In this document: positions 17,617 through 26,375 of the stretch, in pieces
Layout of the letters: the number at the start of each line of letters is the position of its first letter
Numbering within the stretch: position 1 is the first letter of the stretch
DNA from: Hyphomonadaceae bacterium
Lineage (GTDB): Bacteria; Pseudomonadota; Alphaproteobacteria; Caulobacterales; Aquidulcibacteraceae
Reading direction: 5' to 3'
DNA length: 64,000 nt
Assembly: GCA_022843225.1 (NCBI GenBank)
Contig: JALHOC010000009.1
Coordinates: forward strand, 1 to 64,000
Position numbers and translations under genes: made by a program
Notes under the pieces: model-generated
Told to the model about the DNA's origin: nothing
Databases searched by the model: none
The model's input: only the letters and a program-made list of their open reading frames with translations

Positions 17617-18531
17617 ATGGCAGCCGCGACCAATCAGCGCCCGATCCTCATCAAGAAGATCAAGAAAGTCTCCGGCGGCGGCCATCATGGCGGCGCTTGG
17701 AAGGTCGCCTATGCCGACTTCGTGACAGCGATGATGGCGTTCTTTCTGCTGATGTGGCTGATCAACACCACCAGCCCCGAGCAGCGCCGCGGCATCGCCG
17801 AGTTCTTTGCACCCGCGAGCGTCAGCCGCGTGTCCTCCGGCGCGGGCGGTCTGCTTGAAGGCACGAGTTTCGCCGAGGAAGGCGCCCGCCACGGGCACTC
17901 CGCGCCGGTGGCTCAAGCCGCTGAACCGCAATACACATCGAACAACACCGCTGAGAGCGAGGCGCAATCGCAAAGCCAAGGCGGCGAGCAGAGCCCCGAT
18001 GAGTCCTCGCTTGCCCGCGCGCGGACTTTGCGTGAAAGCGCCGAATTCTCCCGCGCCGAGGTCGCCATTCGTCAAGCCATGGCCGACATGCCCGATGTCG
18101 CGGAACTCTCGCGCAATGTGATCATGGAGCAAACGCCCGAGGGCCTGCGCATCCAGATCGTCGATCAAGAGGGCCGCTCGATGTTCAACCCGGGTGACGC
18201 CCAGCCCAACGACCGCGCGCGCAGATTGCTGGTCGCGATCTCGGGGATCATCACGCAATTGCCCAACCGCTTGACCATCTCAGGCCACACCGACGGCTCG
18301 GCACCCGGCGGACGCTTTCCTTCGAACTTCGAGCTCTCGGCTGAGCGCGCCAATGCCGCGCGGCGCATTTTGTTGGCGCAAGGCATCCCGAGCACGCGCA
18401 TCTATCAGGTCGCCGGACGCGCGGACTCTGAGCCCTTGTTCGCCGACGATCCGACAGTTCCGGGCAATCGCCGCATCGCGATTACGCTTCTGCGCGAAGC
18501 GCCCCCGCTGCCAGCCGGTCACGGCCTGTAG
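17617..18531 (+). CDS. motB: Flagellar motor stator protein MotB
   Basis: Stator subunit that anchors to peptidoglycan and conducts protons with MotA. 304 aa from ATG 17617. The single transmembrane helix contains the proton-binding Asp in AYADFVTAMMAFFLLMWL (about residues 30-47), and the C-terminal OmpA-like domain has ISGHTDGSAP and ELSAERANAARRIL. A Ser/Gln-rich linker lies between. No motA is adjacent, so the partner is elsewhere. A TTAACC sequence lies about 50 bp upstream. Confidence 0.95.
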   Translation: MAAATNQRPILIKKIKKVSGGGHHGGAWKVAYADFVTAMMAFFLLMWLINTTSPEQRRGIAEFFAPASVSRVSSGAGGLLEGTSFAEEGARHGHSAPVAQAAEPQYTSNNTAESEAQSQSQGGEQSPDESSLARARTLRESAEFSRAEVAIRQAMADMPDVAELSRNVIMEQTPEGLRIQIVDQEGRSMFNPGDAQPNDRARRLLVAISGIITQLPNRLTISGHTDGSAPGGRFPSNFELSAERANAARRILLAQGIPSTRIYQVAGRADSEPLFADDPTVPGNRRIAITLLREAPPLPAGHGL

Positions 18532-18563
18532 TCCGCCTTCCAAAAATCAGACCCTTGCCACAC

Positions 18564-18592
18564 TTGACATCTAAGCGTCGCCTAGCTACCTT
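18564..18592 (+). promoter_or_regulatory. Candidate sigma-70 promoter of padR-pspC
   Basis: TTGACA at 18564-18569 is a perfect -35 element. TACCTT at 18587-18592, 17 bp downstream, is a weak -10 and falls within the left arm of the palindrome. That arrangement suits repression by operator occupancy. The -10 assignment is uncertain. Confidence 0.55.
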
Positions 18593-18609
18593 TATTTCTA
18601 AAGGTAGCT
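18584..18609. promoter_or_regulatory. Perfect 11-bp inverted repeat, probable PadR operator overlapping the ribosome site
   Basis: AGCTACCTTTA - TTTC - TAAAGGTAGCT, both arms identical, ends 4 bp before the padR ATG. The right arm carries AAAGG, the only Shine-Dalgarno-like sequence for padR. Binding by a PadR dimer here would block the promoter, and the same hairpin in mRNA would hide the ribosome site. Palindrome seen directly; operator role inferred. Confidence 0.8.
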
Positions 18610-18613
18610 TTTT

Positions 18614-18937
18614 ATGTCGCAAGACGAGCAGTTTGGCGGGGTCCGCAAGGGACTTTTGGAGTTTGCGCTCCTGACCATCATTTCGGTGGAGCGGGTCTAT
18701 GTCGCCGACATCCTGAGCCGGCTCGCGCAAACACCGTTCGTCACGCAAGAAGGCACCCTCTACCCGCTTCTTTCCAAACTCCGCCGCGACGACCTCGTCG
18801 ATTATGAATGGGTGGAGTCTGAGGCAGGCCCGCCGCGCAAGTACTACTCGCTCACCGACAAGGGTCAGGCGCGGCTCGCCGACCTCGCCGCCTATTGGCG
18901 GCTCCTAACCTCAACACTCGAAACACTGGGGCGCTGA
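18614..18937 (+). CDS. PadR family transcriptional regulator
   Basis: 107-aa winged-helix protein: VRKGLLEFALLTIISVERVYVADILSRL (helices 1-2), the conserved EGTLYPLLSKLRRDDLVDYEW recognition helix and wing (residues about 45-68), and GPPRKYYSLTDKGQARLADL. It lacks the long C-terminal coiled helix of larger PadR proteins, like other short PspC-linked members. It is followed after 2 bp by the PspC gene, and an operator-like palindrome lies before it. Confidence 0.93.
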   Translation: MSQDEQFGGVRKGLLEFALLTIISVERVYVADILSRLAQTPFVTQEGTLYPLLSKLRRDDLVDYEWVESEAGPPRKYYSLTDKGQARLADLAAYWRLLTSTLETLGR

Positions 18938-18939
18938 TC

Positions 18940-20079
18940 ATGGAACGCGTCGTCACCATCAATCTCAACGGCAACTCCTATCAACTGGAGGAGCCGGCCT
19001 ATGACGCGCTGCGCGCCTACATTGGGCGAGCGGAGGCCACGCTCGCAGACAACCCCGATAAAGGGGAAATCGTCCGCGACCTCGAACAGGCCATCGCCGA
19101 CAAGTGCGCGCGCTTCCTCTCGCCCGCGAAATCGGTGGTGACCGCCGACGAGATGACGACCGTGTTGACTGAGATGGGCCCTGTCGAGGGCGAAGGCGAC
19201 GCAAAAACGCAACGCGCTGAAAGCCCAGGCGTTGAGGGCGCGCGCAAGCGCCTGTTCCGGATTCGCGACGGCGCCATGATCGCGGGCATCTGCTCGGGCC
19301 TAAGCGCCTATCTCGATATTGACGTCAACATCATCCGCATCCTGGCCGTTGTGTTGGGCTTCGTGACCGGCGGATGGTTGTTCCTCGTCTATCTGATCGC
19401 GATGTTCATCATCCCCTCGGCCCACACCAGCGAAGAATGGGCGCAGGCGCACGGCGTGCCGTTCAATGCCCAGGAAGTCATCGACCGCGCCAAACGCGAG
19501 TATGCCCGCGTCTCGGAGGATATCTCGCGCGATTGGCGCGGCTCGTGGCGGGCGCAGCGCCGCGCTTGGCGAGATCAAAGCCGCTCGTGGCGCGCAGGCC
19601 CTTTCTTCGCAGATGTGCAGGGGCCAGGACGCAGCGGGGAATTCGGCGCGCAGCCTCAGGCCCCCGCACGGCCCGTGGGCTACGCGACACGCATCTTCGC
19701 GGGACTTGCCGCGTTCATTCTGAGTGTCGCTGGCGCCGCACTCTTGATCGGGTTCCTGGTTGCGTTGTTCGCGTTGCTGAACACCGGCGCGGTGCTGAAC
19801 TGGACGCCGCCGGCGGACGTGCCGCTCTGGCTGGCGATCGTGATCTTGTGCATCGCCTATGGCGCGATCTCAACACCGCTGCGCTACCTCCGTCGCGCGT
19901 CTTACGCCGCCGCCAGCGGCTATAGCTATCACGGCCGGCCTTCGGGCGATTTCATCGCCTTCCTCGCAATGATCGCAGGCGCCGTGCTGGGCTATCAGTT
20001 CATTCCGGAATTCCGCGTTTGGGTGGAAGCCCTTCCCGAGACGCTGCGCGCGATCGGGCAGAGCCTACGCGCCCTCTAG
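18940..20079 (+). CDS. PspC domain membrane protein
   Basis: 379 aa. Residues about 1-90 form a cytoplasmic domain beginning MERVVTINLNGNSYQLEEPAYDAL. A PspC domain follows (KRLFRIRDGAMIAGICSGLSAYLDIDVNIIRIL, about 100-160) with a transmembrane helix, then an Arg/Trp-rich linker with repeated RRAWRDQSRSWR-like units and two or three more membrane helices. Co-transcribed with padR, it is probably an envelope-stress component controlled by that repressor. The stop overlaps that of htpX (CTAG). Confidence 0.9.
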   Translation: MERVVTINLNGNSYQLEEPAYDALRAYIGRAEATLADNPDKGEIVRDLEQAIADKCARFLSPAKSVVTADEMTTVLTEMGPVEGEGDAKTQRAESPGVEGARKRLFRIRDGAMIAGICSGLSAYLDIDVNIIRILAVVLGFVTGGWLFLVYLIAMFIIPSAHTSEEWAQAHGVPFNAQEVIDRAKREYARVSEDISRDWRGSWRAQRRAWRDQSRSWRAGPFFADVQGPGRSGEFGAQPQAPARPVGYATRIFAGLAAFILSVAGAALLIGFLVALFALLNTGAVLNWTPPADVPLWLAIVILCIAYGAISTPLRYLRRASYAAASGYSYHGRPSGDFIAFLAMIAGAVLGYQFIPEFRVWVEALPETLRAIGQSLRAL

Positions 20080-21122
20080 CCCCATGGCCCTTGCGGGCGC
20101 GGTTTTGCCGCCGCGCCCGCATTTTTTTCGGCCACAGCCACGCGCCCGCCGGCATAACGCGCCAGCCGATCAACACGTTTCTCGATCGGCGGATGGGTCG
20201 CAAACAGGCTCGCGAAATCCGAGTGCGGATTCTCGATGAACATCTCACGCACTTCCGACGGCGCGTTGACGACGGCGTTGCCAGAAATTTTTTGCAGCGC
20301 GGAGATCATAGCGTCGGGATTCTTGGTGAGCTCCACCGCGCCTGCGTCGGCCAGATACTCCCGCCGCCGCGACAGCGCGAAGCGGATCACGATCGCCAGC
20401 GCATAGGCGATCGCGATCATGGCGAGCGCGGCGACGATCGCAACAATCGCCCCGCCGCCGGAGTCGCGGCTCGACGAGCGCGACCCGCCGCCGCTTGAGC
20501 GCATGCCGCCTGAGTGCAGAAGCCCGCGGAAGGCGATCTCGCCAACGAAGGAAAAGATGCCCACGAAAACGACGGAGATCACCAGCAAGCGCACATCGCG
20601 ATTGCGGATGTGCGTCAGCTCGTGCGCGAGGACGGCCTCAAGCTCCTCGTCATTCAGCGCGTTCATCAGCCCACGCGTCACCGTGACCGAATACTGGCCT
20701 TCATGAAGCCCCGTGGCGAAGGCGTTCATGCCTTCGACTTCCATGATGCGCAGCGCTGGTGTCTTGATGCCGCGCGAGATGCACAGGTTCTCGAACAGAT
20801 TGTACAGCCGTGGCTCGCTTTGGCGCTCTACCAAGCGCGCGCCGGTCGCCGCGTCGATGATCGATTGGTAGAAAGCGTAGGCGATGCCGAACCATAGGAT
20901 CGCGCCCGCGATCGCGAACGGCCAGGCCCGCGACAACGCATCCGCCGCCCACAGAAATGGCCCCGCGACCGCATCCTTGCCGATGCTCGCGCCCGACAGC
21001 CCCGCGAACAGCAGGAACAGCCCATAGGTGAGCAGCAACAACAGAACGGGAAATCCGGCCATCAAGAGCACGGACTTCCCATTATTGTTCCAGATGTGCG
21101 TCTGCAGGCCATAGGCGGCCAC
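20076..21122 (-). CDS. M48 family zinc metalloprotease (HtpX-like)
   Basis: 348 aa. Two N-terminal membrane helices (about 18-42 and 60-85) precede the catalytic domain with HELTH in AVLAHELTHIRNRDVRL (about residue 165) and the downstream SRRREYLADAGAVELT glutamate motif. A Gly/Ser/Arg-rich insertion separates two further membrane segments. It likely takes part in membrane protein quality control, although the length exceeds E. coli HtpX (293 aa). LemA is encoded just upstream, a recurrent pairing. Confidence 0.92.
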   Translation of the reverse strand: MAAYGLQTHIWNNNGKSVLLMAGFPVLLLLLTYGLFLLFAGLSGASIGKDAVAGPFLWAADALSRAWPFAIAGAILWFGIAYAFYQSIIDAATGARLVERQSEPRLYNLFENLCISRGIKTPALRIMEVEGMNAFATGLHEGQYSVTVTRGLMNALNDEELEAVLAHELTHIRNRDVRLLVISVVFVGIFSFVGEIAFRGLLHSGGMRSSGGGSRSSSRDSGGGAIVAIVAALAMIAIAYALAIVIRFALSRRREYLADAGAVELTKNPDAMISALQKISGNAVVNAPSEVREMFIENPHSDFASLFATHPPIEKRVDRLARYAGGRVAVAEKNAGAAAKPRPQGPWG

Positions 21123-21135
21123 GAGCGCGCTCCGC

Positions 21136-21714
21136 CTAGTTGAACTTCACCTGCGGGGGCACGGCGTCCATGGACGCGCGATTGTCTTCGCCAACATCGA
21201 AGAAATCACGCGGGCCAAAGCCGAAGGGGCCCGCGATCAGAACGGCCGGAAATTGCTCGCGGCCCGTATTGTACTCGCCCACGGCATTGTTGAAGAAGCG
21301 GCGCGCGGCGGCGAGCTTGTTCTCAATGTCGGAAAGCTCTGCCTGCAATTGCTGGAAATTGGTGTTGGCCTTGAGGTCCGGATAGGCCTCCGAGAGGGCG
21401 ATCAGTCGCCCAAGCGCTGCGCCCAATATGCCTTCGGCCTGGCCCATCGCCTTGGGATCGCCGGTGCGTTCAGCGGTGACGGCCGCGTTCCGCGCCTGAA
21501 TGACCGCTTCCAGCGTGCCCGCTTCGTGGGCGGCGTAGCCCTTCACGGTCTCGACCAGGTTGGGGATCAGGTCATGCCGCTGCTTTAGCTGCACGTCGAT
21601 ATCGGCGAAAGCCTGATTGCAGTTCTGGCGTAGCGCGACCAAGCGATTGTAGATGCCGATCAGCAGCACGACGAGAACGACGGCGACGATCAGGAGAATA
21701 AGGCCAAGGCTCAT
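21136..21714 (-). CDS. LemA family protein
   Basis: 192 aa from ATG 21714, which has GAAGGG about 7 nt upstream; the longer track ORF is less likely. An N-terminal membrane anchor (SLGLILLIVAVVLVVLLIGIYN) is followed by the all-helical LemA domain: VALRQNCNQAFADIDVQLKQRHDLIPNLVETVKGYAAHE, the family's hallmark. It lies 13 bp before htpX in the same direction and is probably co-transcribed. Biochemical function of LemA proteins is not settled. Confidence 0.94.
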   Translation of the reverse strand: MSLGLILLIVAVVLVVLLIGIYNRLVALRQNCNQAFADIDVQLKQRHDLIPNLVETVKGYAAHEAGTLEAVIQARNAAVTAERTGDPKAMGQAEGILGAALGRLIALSEAYPDLKANTNFQQLQAELSDIENKLAAARRFFNNAVGEYNTGREQFPAVLIAGPFGFGPRDFFDVGEDNRASMDAVPPQVKFN

Positions 21715-21793
21715 GGATATCCCTTCGCGGTTCCAGCCCCGAGTCTTACCGGAACCGAAAGGCGAAATCACGTCCCAATTCTGGGGTTTGGTC

Positions 21794-23245
21794 TCAGGGT
21801 TTCAACCGCGAGGCAACCTGCTTACGGAAAGCTTCGCCATAGGGTGGACGCAACATAGCCAGCAGCTCCGACGCCATCTGCCGGTAAATCGCCCTCTCGT
21901 GGCTGAACTCGATGAAGCCGCGCTTGCCGTGGTAGGCGCCGATCCCTGAGGCGCCGACGCCCCCGAACGGCAGATCGTCCATCGAGAAGTGGAAGATGAC
22001 GTCGTTGATGGTGACGCCGCCGGAGGTAGTGCGGCTTAAGACTGTCTCGCTCTCGGCTTCGTCCTCACCAAAATAATAGAGCGCAAGCGGGCGAGGCCGG
22101 GCATTGATTTCGCCGATAGCGCCGTCAACGCTCTCATAGGTGCGGATCGGCAGCACCGGGCCGAAGATCTCTTCCTGCATCACGCCCATGTCGTCGGTGG
22201 CGCCGACGATCAAGGTTGGCGGGATTTTGCGATGTTCTTGCTGGCTGAAATCCTCACCGGCGGGATTGATCTCGATCACCTCCGCGCCCTTGGCGCGCGC
22301 GTCGGCGATGAGGCCTTTGACGCGGTCGAAGTGACGCTGATTGATCATCGCGGTGTAGTCGGCGTTGTCTCGGATGGTCGGGAACATCTTGGCGACCGAC
22401 GCCTGCGCGGCGGTGACGAAGCCGCTTACGCTCTCTTTTGGCGCCAGCACATAATCGGGCGCGAGGCAGATCTGCCCGGCGTTCATCGTCTTGCCGTTCA
22501 TGACCCGCGCGGCGGTCTTGGCGAGATCAGCGCTTTTGCCGATCACCACCGGCGATTTGCCACCGAGTTCCAAGGTTACTGGCGTCAAGTTTTCTGCAGC
22601 CGCGCGCATGACATGGCGGCCAACAGATGTAGCGCCGGTGAAGATCAGATGATCGAACGGCAGGCTCGAAAACGCGGCGCCGAGGTCGGCGCCACCGAGA
22701 ACAACTGCGATCTCCTCATCATCGAAATAGAGATCGAAGGTCTGCGCCAATAGCGCCGACGTCGCTGGCGTGAACTCCGAGGGCTTGAGCATGACGCGAT
22801 TGCCGGCGGCGAAAGCGCCAGCCACCGCGTCCATCGCCAATTGCACGGGGAAGTTCCATGGCGTCATCACTCCGACGACGCCCTTGGGCTGATAGCGAAC
22901 TTCCGCCTTCGCGCCGAACACGGCCAGCGCCGCCGGGCTGACCTTGCGCTTCTGCGGCTTCATCCAGTGCTCAAGCTCGGCGCGCGCCGATTTCAGCGGC
23001 CCGAGCGCGGAGGCGATATCCGTCAAACGCGTCATGTCGGGCGAGCGGGCGCCGAAGTCCGCAATGATCGCGTCGACGAATTCGTTTTGGTGCGTCAACA
23101 ACAGATTGATGCAGCGCGTCAGGCGATCCTTGCGCAAGCGCGCATCCGGCGCACCCTGACGCAGATTGGCGCGCTTCTGGGCATCCAACAGCGCCTGCAT
23201 GCGCGCCTTGGCATCTTCGATCGAGAGCATCATGGGCTTGTTCAT
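21794..23245 (-). CDS. Coniferyl-aldehyde dehydrogenase type aldehyde dehydrogenase
   Basis: 483-aa NAD(P)-dependent ALDH. Catalytic Cys in MNAGQICLAPDYVL (about residue 255), Glu in VTLELGGKSPVVIG (about 220), cofactor loop TGATSVGRHVM and the assembly block GVMTPWNFPVQLA. The C-terminus FGGVGASGIGAYHGKRGFIEFSH is typical of the class-3-like group that includes CalB. The gene stands apart from aromatic catabolism genes, so the true substrate may be a general aliphatic aldehyde. Confidence 0.88.
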   Translation of the reverse strand: MNKPMMLSIEDAKARMQALLDAQKRANLRQGAPDARLRKDRLTRCINLLLTHQNEFVDAIIADFGARSPDMTRLTDIASALGPLKSARAELEHWMKPQKRKVSPAALAVFGAKAEVRYQPKGVVGVMTPWNFPVQLAMDAVAGAFAAGNRVMLKPSEFTPATSALLAQTFDLYFDDEEIAVVLGGADLGAAFSSLPFDHLIFTGATSVGRHVMRAAAENLTPVTLELGGKSPVVIGKSADLAKTAARVMNGKTMNAGQICLAPDYVLAPKESVSGFVTAAQASVAKMFPTIRDNADYTAMINQRHFDRVKGLIADARAKGAEVIEINPAGEDFSQQEHRKIPPTLIVGATDDMGVMQEEIFGPVLPIRTYESVDGAIGEINARPRPLALYYFGEDEAESETVLSRTTSGGVTINDVIFHFSMDDLPFGGVGASGIGAYHGKRGFIEFSHERAIYRQMASELLAMLRPPYGEAFRKQVASRLKP

Positions 23246-23400
23246 GGGCGCGCGCCTCCGTCCGCGCCACTACAATCTAGCCCCTGGCCCCTAGGGCAGC
23301 GCAATCGAGAAAATCGCTTAGCTCCTAATCCGCATTAACCCATCGTCCACTTTCCCGACCCTAGCGTGGGGCTAATGTATTTGATTCAGGGCGGCCCAAA

Positions 23401-24456
23401 TTGACCGATCAATCTTCTCTTCTGCTGGGCCCCGGCGGGGCCACGGTCGCCCAGGAAGCGCTCGACCTGATGCGCCTGCACAACGTGCCGCCGTCAGGCT
23501 CGAACTATCAGGTATGGCTTAGCTACAGGCTTGGTGGCGTTCAGCCTCTTCGAGAAGCCATCGACGCCCGCATCGCCTCGGGCGAAAGTTTTGACGTAGA
23601 GGCCTGCGATCAGCTCTATGAACGCTTCTTCGGCGGCGGCGACGCTTCGGCGCAGATCCTGCTGGCCGGTGAGCGGATCGCGCGCGACCTTGGCCAGGTC
23701 GTCGACTTCCTCAGGCAAGCGGAGGAAAAGAGCGGCGATTACGGGCGCACCCTGGAAACTGCGGCCACCGACCTCAATCGCGGCCTCGCGCCCGAACAAA
23801 TCCGCCAGATCGTGTCGAGCTTAGCGGCCGCCACGCTCGATATGGCCAACCACAACCAACACCTGAATTCAGAACTGCAGAAGTCCACGCGCGAAATGGA
23901 AACCATGCGCAAGACGCTAGAGTCCGTGCGCGTGGAGTCTCTAACCGACGGCCTGACAGGGCTCGCCAATCGGCGCATGTTTGATGAAACCCTGCGCATG
24001 CGCATCGAGGAAGCACGAGCTGGCCGTACAGAGATGTGCCTGCTGCTGTGCGATGTCGATCATTTCAAGCGCTTCAACGACACCTGGGGCCACCATACCG
24101 GCGATCAGATCCTGCGCTTTCTTGCGAGCGCCATGCAGGCGCATGCGCGCCCGGACTTTCTGGTCGCGCGCTATGGCGGCGAGGAATTCGCAATGATCAT
24201 GCCGCGTGTGAGCGTGCAAGTGGCCGCCCAGGTCGCTGAAACCCTGCGGCGCGCCATCCAAGCCAAGCGCCTGCGCCGCCGCTCAACCAATGAGGATCTG
24301 GGCCAAGTGACGGTGTCCCTCGGCATTGCGCGGCTCCAGCCCGGCGATACGCCCCAGGGCATCATCGAACGCGCGGACGCGTGCCTCTATTCCTCCAAGC
24401 GCAACGGGCGCAACCAGGTCACGACCGACGCCACGCCCGTCCTTTACGTTGCGTAG
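23401..24456 (+). CDS. GGDEF-domain diguanylate cyclase with unidentified N-terminal domain
   Basis: 351 aa, start TTG at 23401. Residues about 1-150 are helical without a known sensor; a coiled segment (NSELQKSTREMETMRKTLESV) leads into a GGDEF domain from about residue 180, with DGLTGLANRR and RYGGEEFAMIMP. The catalytic GGEEF is intact, so cyclic-di-GMP synthesis is expected. The inhibitory I-site RxxD reads RPDF here, so product inhibition is probably lost. No transmembrane helix. Confidence 0.92.
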   Translation: MTDQSSLLLGPGGATVAQEALDLMRLHNVPPSGSNYQVWLSYRLGGVQPLREAIDARIASGESFDVEACDQLYERFFGGGDASAQILLAGERIARDLGQVVDFLRQAEEKSGDYGRTLETAATDLNRGLAPEQIRQIVSSLAAATLDMANHNQHLNSELQKSTREMETMRKTLESVRVESLTDGLTGLANRRMFDETLRMRIEEARAGRTEMCLLLCDVDHFKRFNDTWGHHTGDQILRFLASAMQAHARPDFLVARYGGEEFAMIMPRVSVQVAAQVAETLRRAIQAKRLRRRSTNEDLGQVTVSLGIARLQPGDTPQGIIERADACLYSSKRNGRNQVTTDATPVLYVA

Positions 24457-24513
24457 CGTTTTCAAGAGCGCGCGAACCACGTACACCGGCTTCCGCAGCC
24501 AGCGGAGAGCCTC

Positions 24514-25302
24514 ATGACCTACGCCAAAATCAAGTACGAATTGATCGACGGCGTCGCGCGGATCACGCTCGCGGACCCCGCGACCCTCAACGCGATTGAC
24601 CCGACCATGGTCGACGAACTGACGGACGCCTTCAGGCACGCTGGCGCCGAGGCGCGCTGCGCGCTGCTGACCGGTGAAGGCCGCGGCTTCTGCTCGGGCG
24701 CCAATCTCACGACCGCCGGAGGCGAGCTCGGCCCAGATGGGCGCATCGATGCGGGCATAACGCTAGAGAAACGCTACAACGTCTTCGTCACGACTCTGCG
24801 CGACCTGCCTATTCCTTTCATCACAGCTATCAATGGCGTCGCCGCTGGGGCCGGCGCGTCCTTTGCGTTGATGGGCGACATCATCCTCGCCGCTGAAAAC
24901 GCATATTTCCTACAAGCCTTTCGACGGATCGGTCTCGTGCCCGACGCGGGCGCGACCTATTTGCTGCCCCGCATGACGACGCGCGTACGCGCCATGGAAC
25001 TCATGCTGCTGGGCGAAAAGCTGCCAGCCGCCAAAGCGCTGGAATGGGGATTGATTAATCGCTGCGTGCCCGATGGCGAACTCGCCGAAACAGCCATGAC
25101 GATGGCGCGCGACTTGGCCAGCGGTCCCACACGCGCGTTGGCCATGATCCGCAAGCTCGCCTGGCACTCGCTTGATGCGGAGTGGGCGGAGCAATTGTGG
25201 GCCGAGCGTGAAGCGCAACGCGACGCCGGTCACGGCGCCGATTTCGCCGAAGGGGTCGCGGCCTTCTTTCAGAAGCGCCCAGCGAAATTCACGGGCGCTT
25301 AG
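24514..25302 (+). CDS. Enoyl-CoA hydratase/isomerase family protein
   Basis: 262-aa crotonase-fold protein. Oxyanion-hole segments GRGFCSGANL (about residue 62-72) and NGVAAGAGASFALMGDIILAAENAYF (about 107-132) are present, followed by FRRIGLVPDAGATYLLPR. In the second active-site region the Asp of LVPDAGATY is kept, as in PaaG-like isomerases; the position usually held by Glu in hydratases is not obvious. Beta-oxidation of an unknown substrate is likely. It stands alone, shortly after the GGDEF gene. Confidence 0.9.
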   Translation: MTYAKIKYELIDGVARITLADPATLNAIDPTMVDELTDAFRHAGAEARCALLTGEGRGFCSGANLTTAGGELGPDGRIDAGITLEKRYNVFVTTLRDLPIPFITAINGVAAGAGASFALMGDIILAAENAYFLQAFRRIGLVPDAGATYLLPRMTTRVRAMELMLLGEKLPAAKALEWGLINRCVPDGELAETAMTMARDLASGPTRALAMIRKLAWHSLDAEWAEQLWAEREAQRDAGHGADFAEGVAAFFQKRPAKFTGA

Positions 25303-25365
25303 GTTTATCGGCGCTTAACCGCGCCGCTTCGTATTTCTCTAACGCCGCCATTGTAGTCTGGACCG

Positions 25366-25629
25366 ATGCAGGAACTCTCCTGGGTCGCCGAAATGATGCG
25401 CATCTGGCTAGAGGGCGGCTCGTGGGCCGACATCCAAGCCAGTGACGGCTTTTTGTCTATTGTCGCGTTGGCGGCGTTCCTGATCCCGTCGAGCCTGATC
25501 GCGCTCGGCATTGGCATGACAGATTGGCATGAGACGCCCTTGGGCATGTGGATGGGCGCGACGCCGCCGAATGAGAATTGGGTCGAACGCGCCCGCGATC
25601 TCGACAAGGACGGGCTGGCGGATTTTTAG
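25366..25629 (+). CDS. Small hypothetical membrane protein
   Basis: 87 aa with one clear hydrophobic segment (FLSIVALAAFLIPSSLIALGIGM, about residues 29-51) between an amphipathic N-terminus and a charged tail ending DLDKDGLADF. I see no ribosome site of note and do not recognise a family. Support is the sensible amino-acid composition, compared with the antisense frame, and the 4-bp stop overlap (TTAG) with the convergent TfoX gene, as seen for other gene pairs here. Confidence 0.55.
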   Translation: MQELSWVAEMMRIWLEGGSWADIQASDGFLSIVALAAFLIPSSLIALGIGMTDWHETPLGMWMGATPPNENWVERARDLDKDGLADF

Positions 25630-26009
25630 CGCTTACGCGGTGCCTTCGGCTTGCCTTTAGACTTGGCCGCCGCCTCTTTGGCGACTGCCAGCGCCTTGCG
25701 CGCCCATCGCGCGGCTTCGTCTGGATCGTCAAGCGCACCGTCCGGCAGACGCCAATAGCCCATCTCGACCTTCTCGCCTGCGCGCGGACCACTCGCCGGC
25801 TCCCAGATGAATGGTCCTGAACCCTCGGCGCGCAATTCATCCTTCAGCACGGCATCGGCCTTGAGGTAGATCGCATCATCGGCAAGCAGCAGAAACATGA
25901 CGCCATCGGCATAACCGCCCGCGCCGCCGAACATGCGCTTGATCTGGACGGCGCCGACGCCAGTGAACAACTCCTTCACGAAATCCTGGAAGCTGTTGGT
26001 TCCCGTCAC
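25626..26009 (-). CDS. TfoX N-terminal domain protein
   Basis: 127 aa. The TfoX_N fold is recognisable from FVKELFTGVGAVQIKRMFGGAGGYADGVMFLLLADDAIYLKAD (residues about 8-53), then a variable C-terminal part ending in a lysine-rich tail. In gammaproteobacteria the longer TfoX/Sxy proteins control competence; this short stand-alone domain has no established role in alphaproteobacteria. It begins directly after the sufA stop and may be the last gene of the suf operon. Confidence 0.88.
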   Translation of the reverse strand: MTGTNSFQDFVKELFTGVGAVQIKRMFGGAGGYADGVMFLLLADDAIYLKADAVLKDELRAEGSGPFIWEPASGPRAGEKVEMGYWRLPDGALDDPDEAARWARKALAVAKEAAAKSKGKPKAPRKR

Positions 26010-26371
26010 TAGGCGTCTTCTTTCGCCGCCACGATTGTCACGCTCTCACCGCAGCCGCAGGCGTCGGTTTGGTTGGGATTCTTGAACACGAACTTGGACG
26101 CGAGCCGCGTCGTCTCGTGATCGATCTCAGAGCCGAGCAGAAACAACACCGCGTCCGCCTTCACCAGGATGCGCACATCCTTATCTTCGACCAGCTCATC
26201 GAACGATTCCGGCGCGTCGGCATAATCGAGCACGTATTCCATGCCCGCACAGCCACCATTCTTGACGCCCACGCGCAGATACGGTTTCGCGGATGCGCCC
26301 ATAATCTCCTTCACGCGCGCGGCAGCGGCGGCGGAGAGCGTCACGATCTTGGGGCGGGGTCTGCGAGACAT
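26009..26371 (-). CDS. sufA: A-type iron-sulfur cluster carrier (SufA/IscA/ErpA family)
   Basis: 120 aa from ATG 26371; the longer track ORF runs through the small upstream gene and is rejected. It carries the three conserved cysteines of A-type carriers: one in VKNGGCAGMEY (about residue 42) and two in DACGCGESV (about 107). It accepts clusters from the SufBCD scaffold and passes them to apo-proteins. Last core gene of the suf operon. Confidence 0.95.
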   Translation of the reverse strand: MSRRPRPKIVTLSAAAAARVKEIMGASAKPYLRVGVKNGGCAGMEYVLDYADAPESFDELVEDKDVRILVKADAVLFLLGSEIDHETTRLASKFVFKNPNQTDACGCGESVTIVAAKEDA

Positions 26372-26375
26372 TGGC

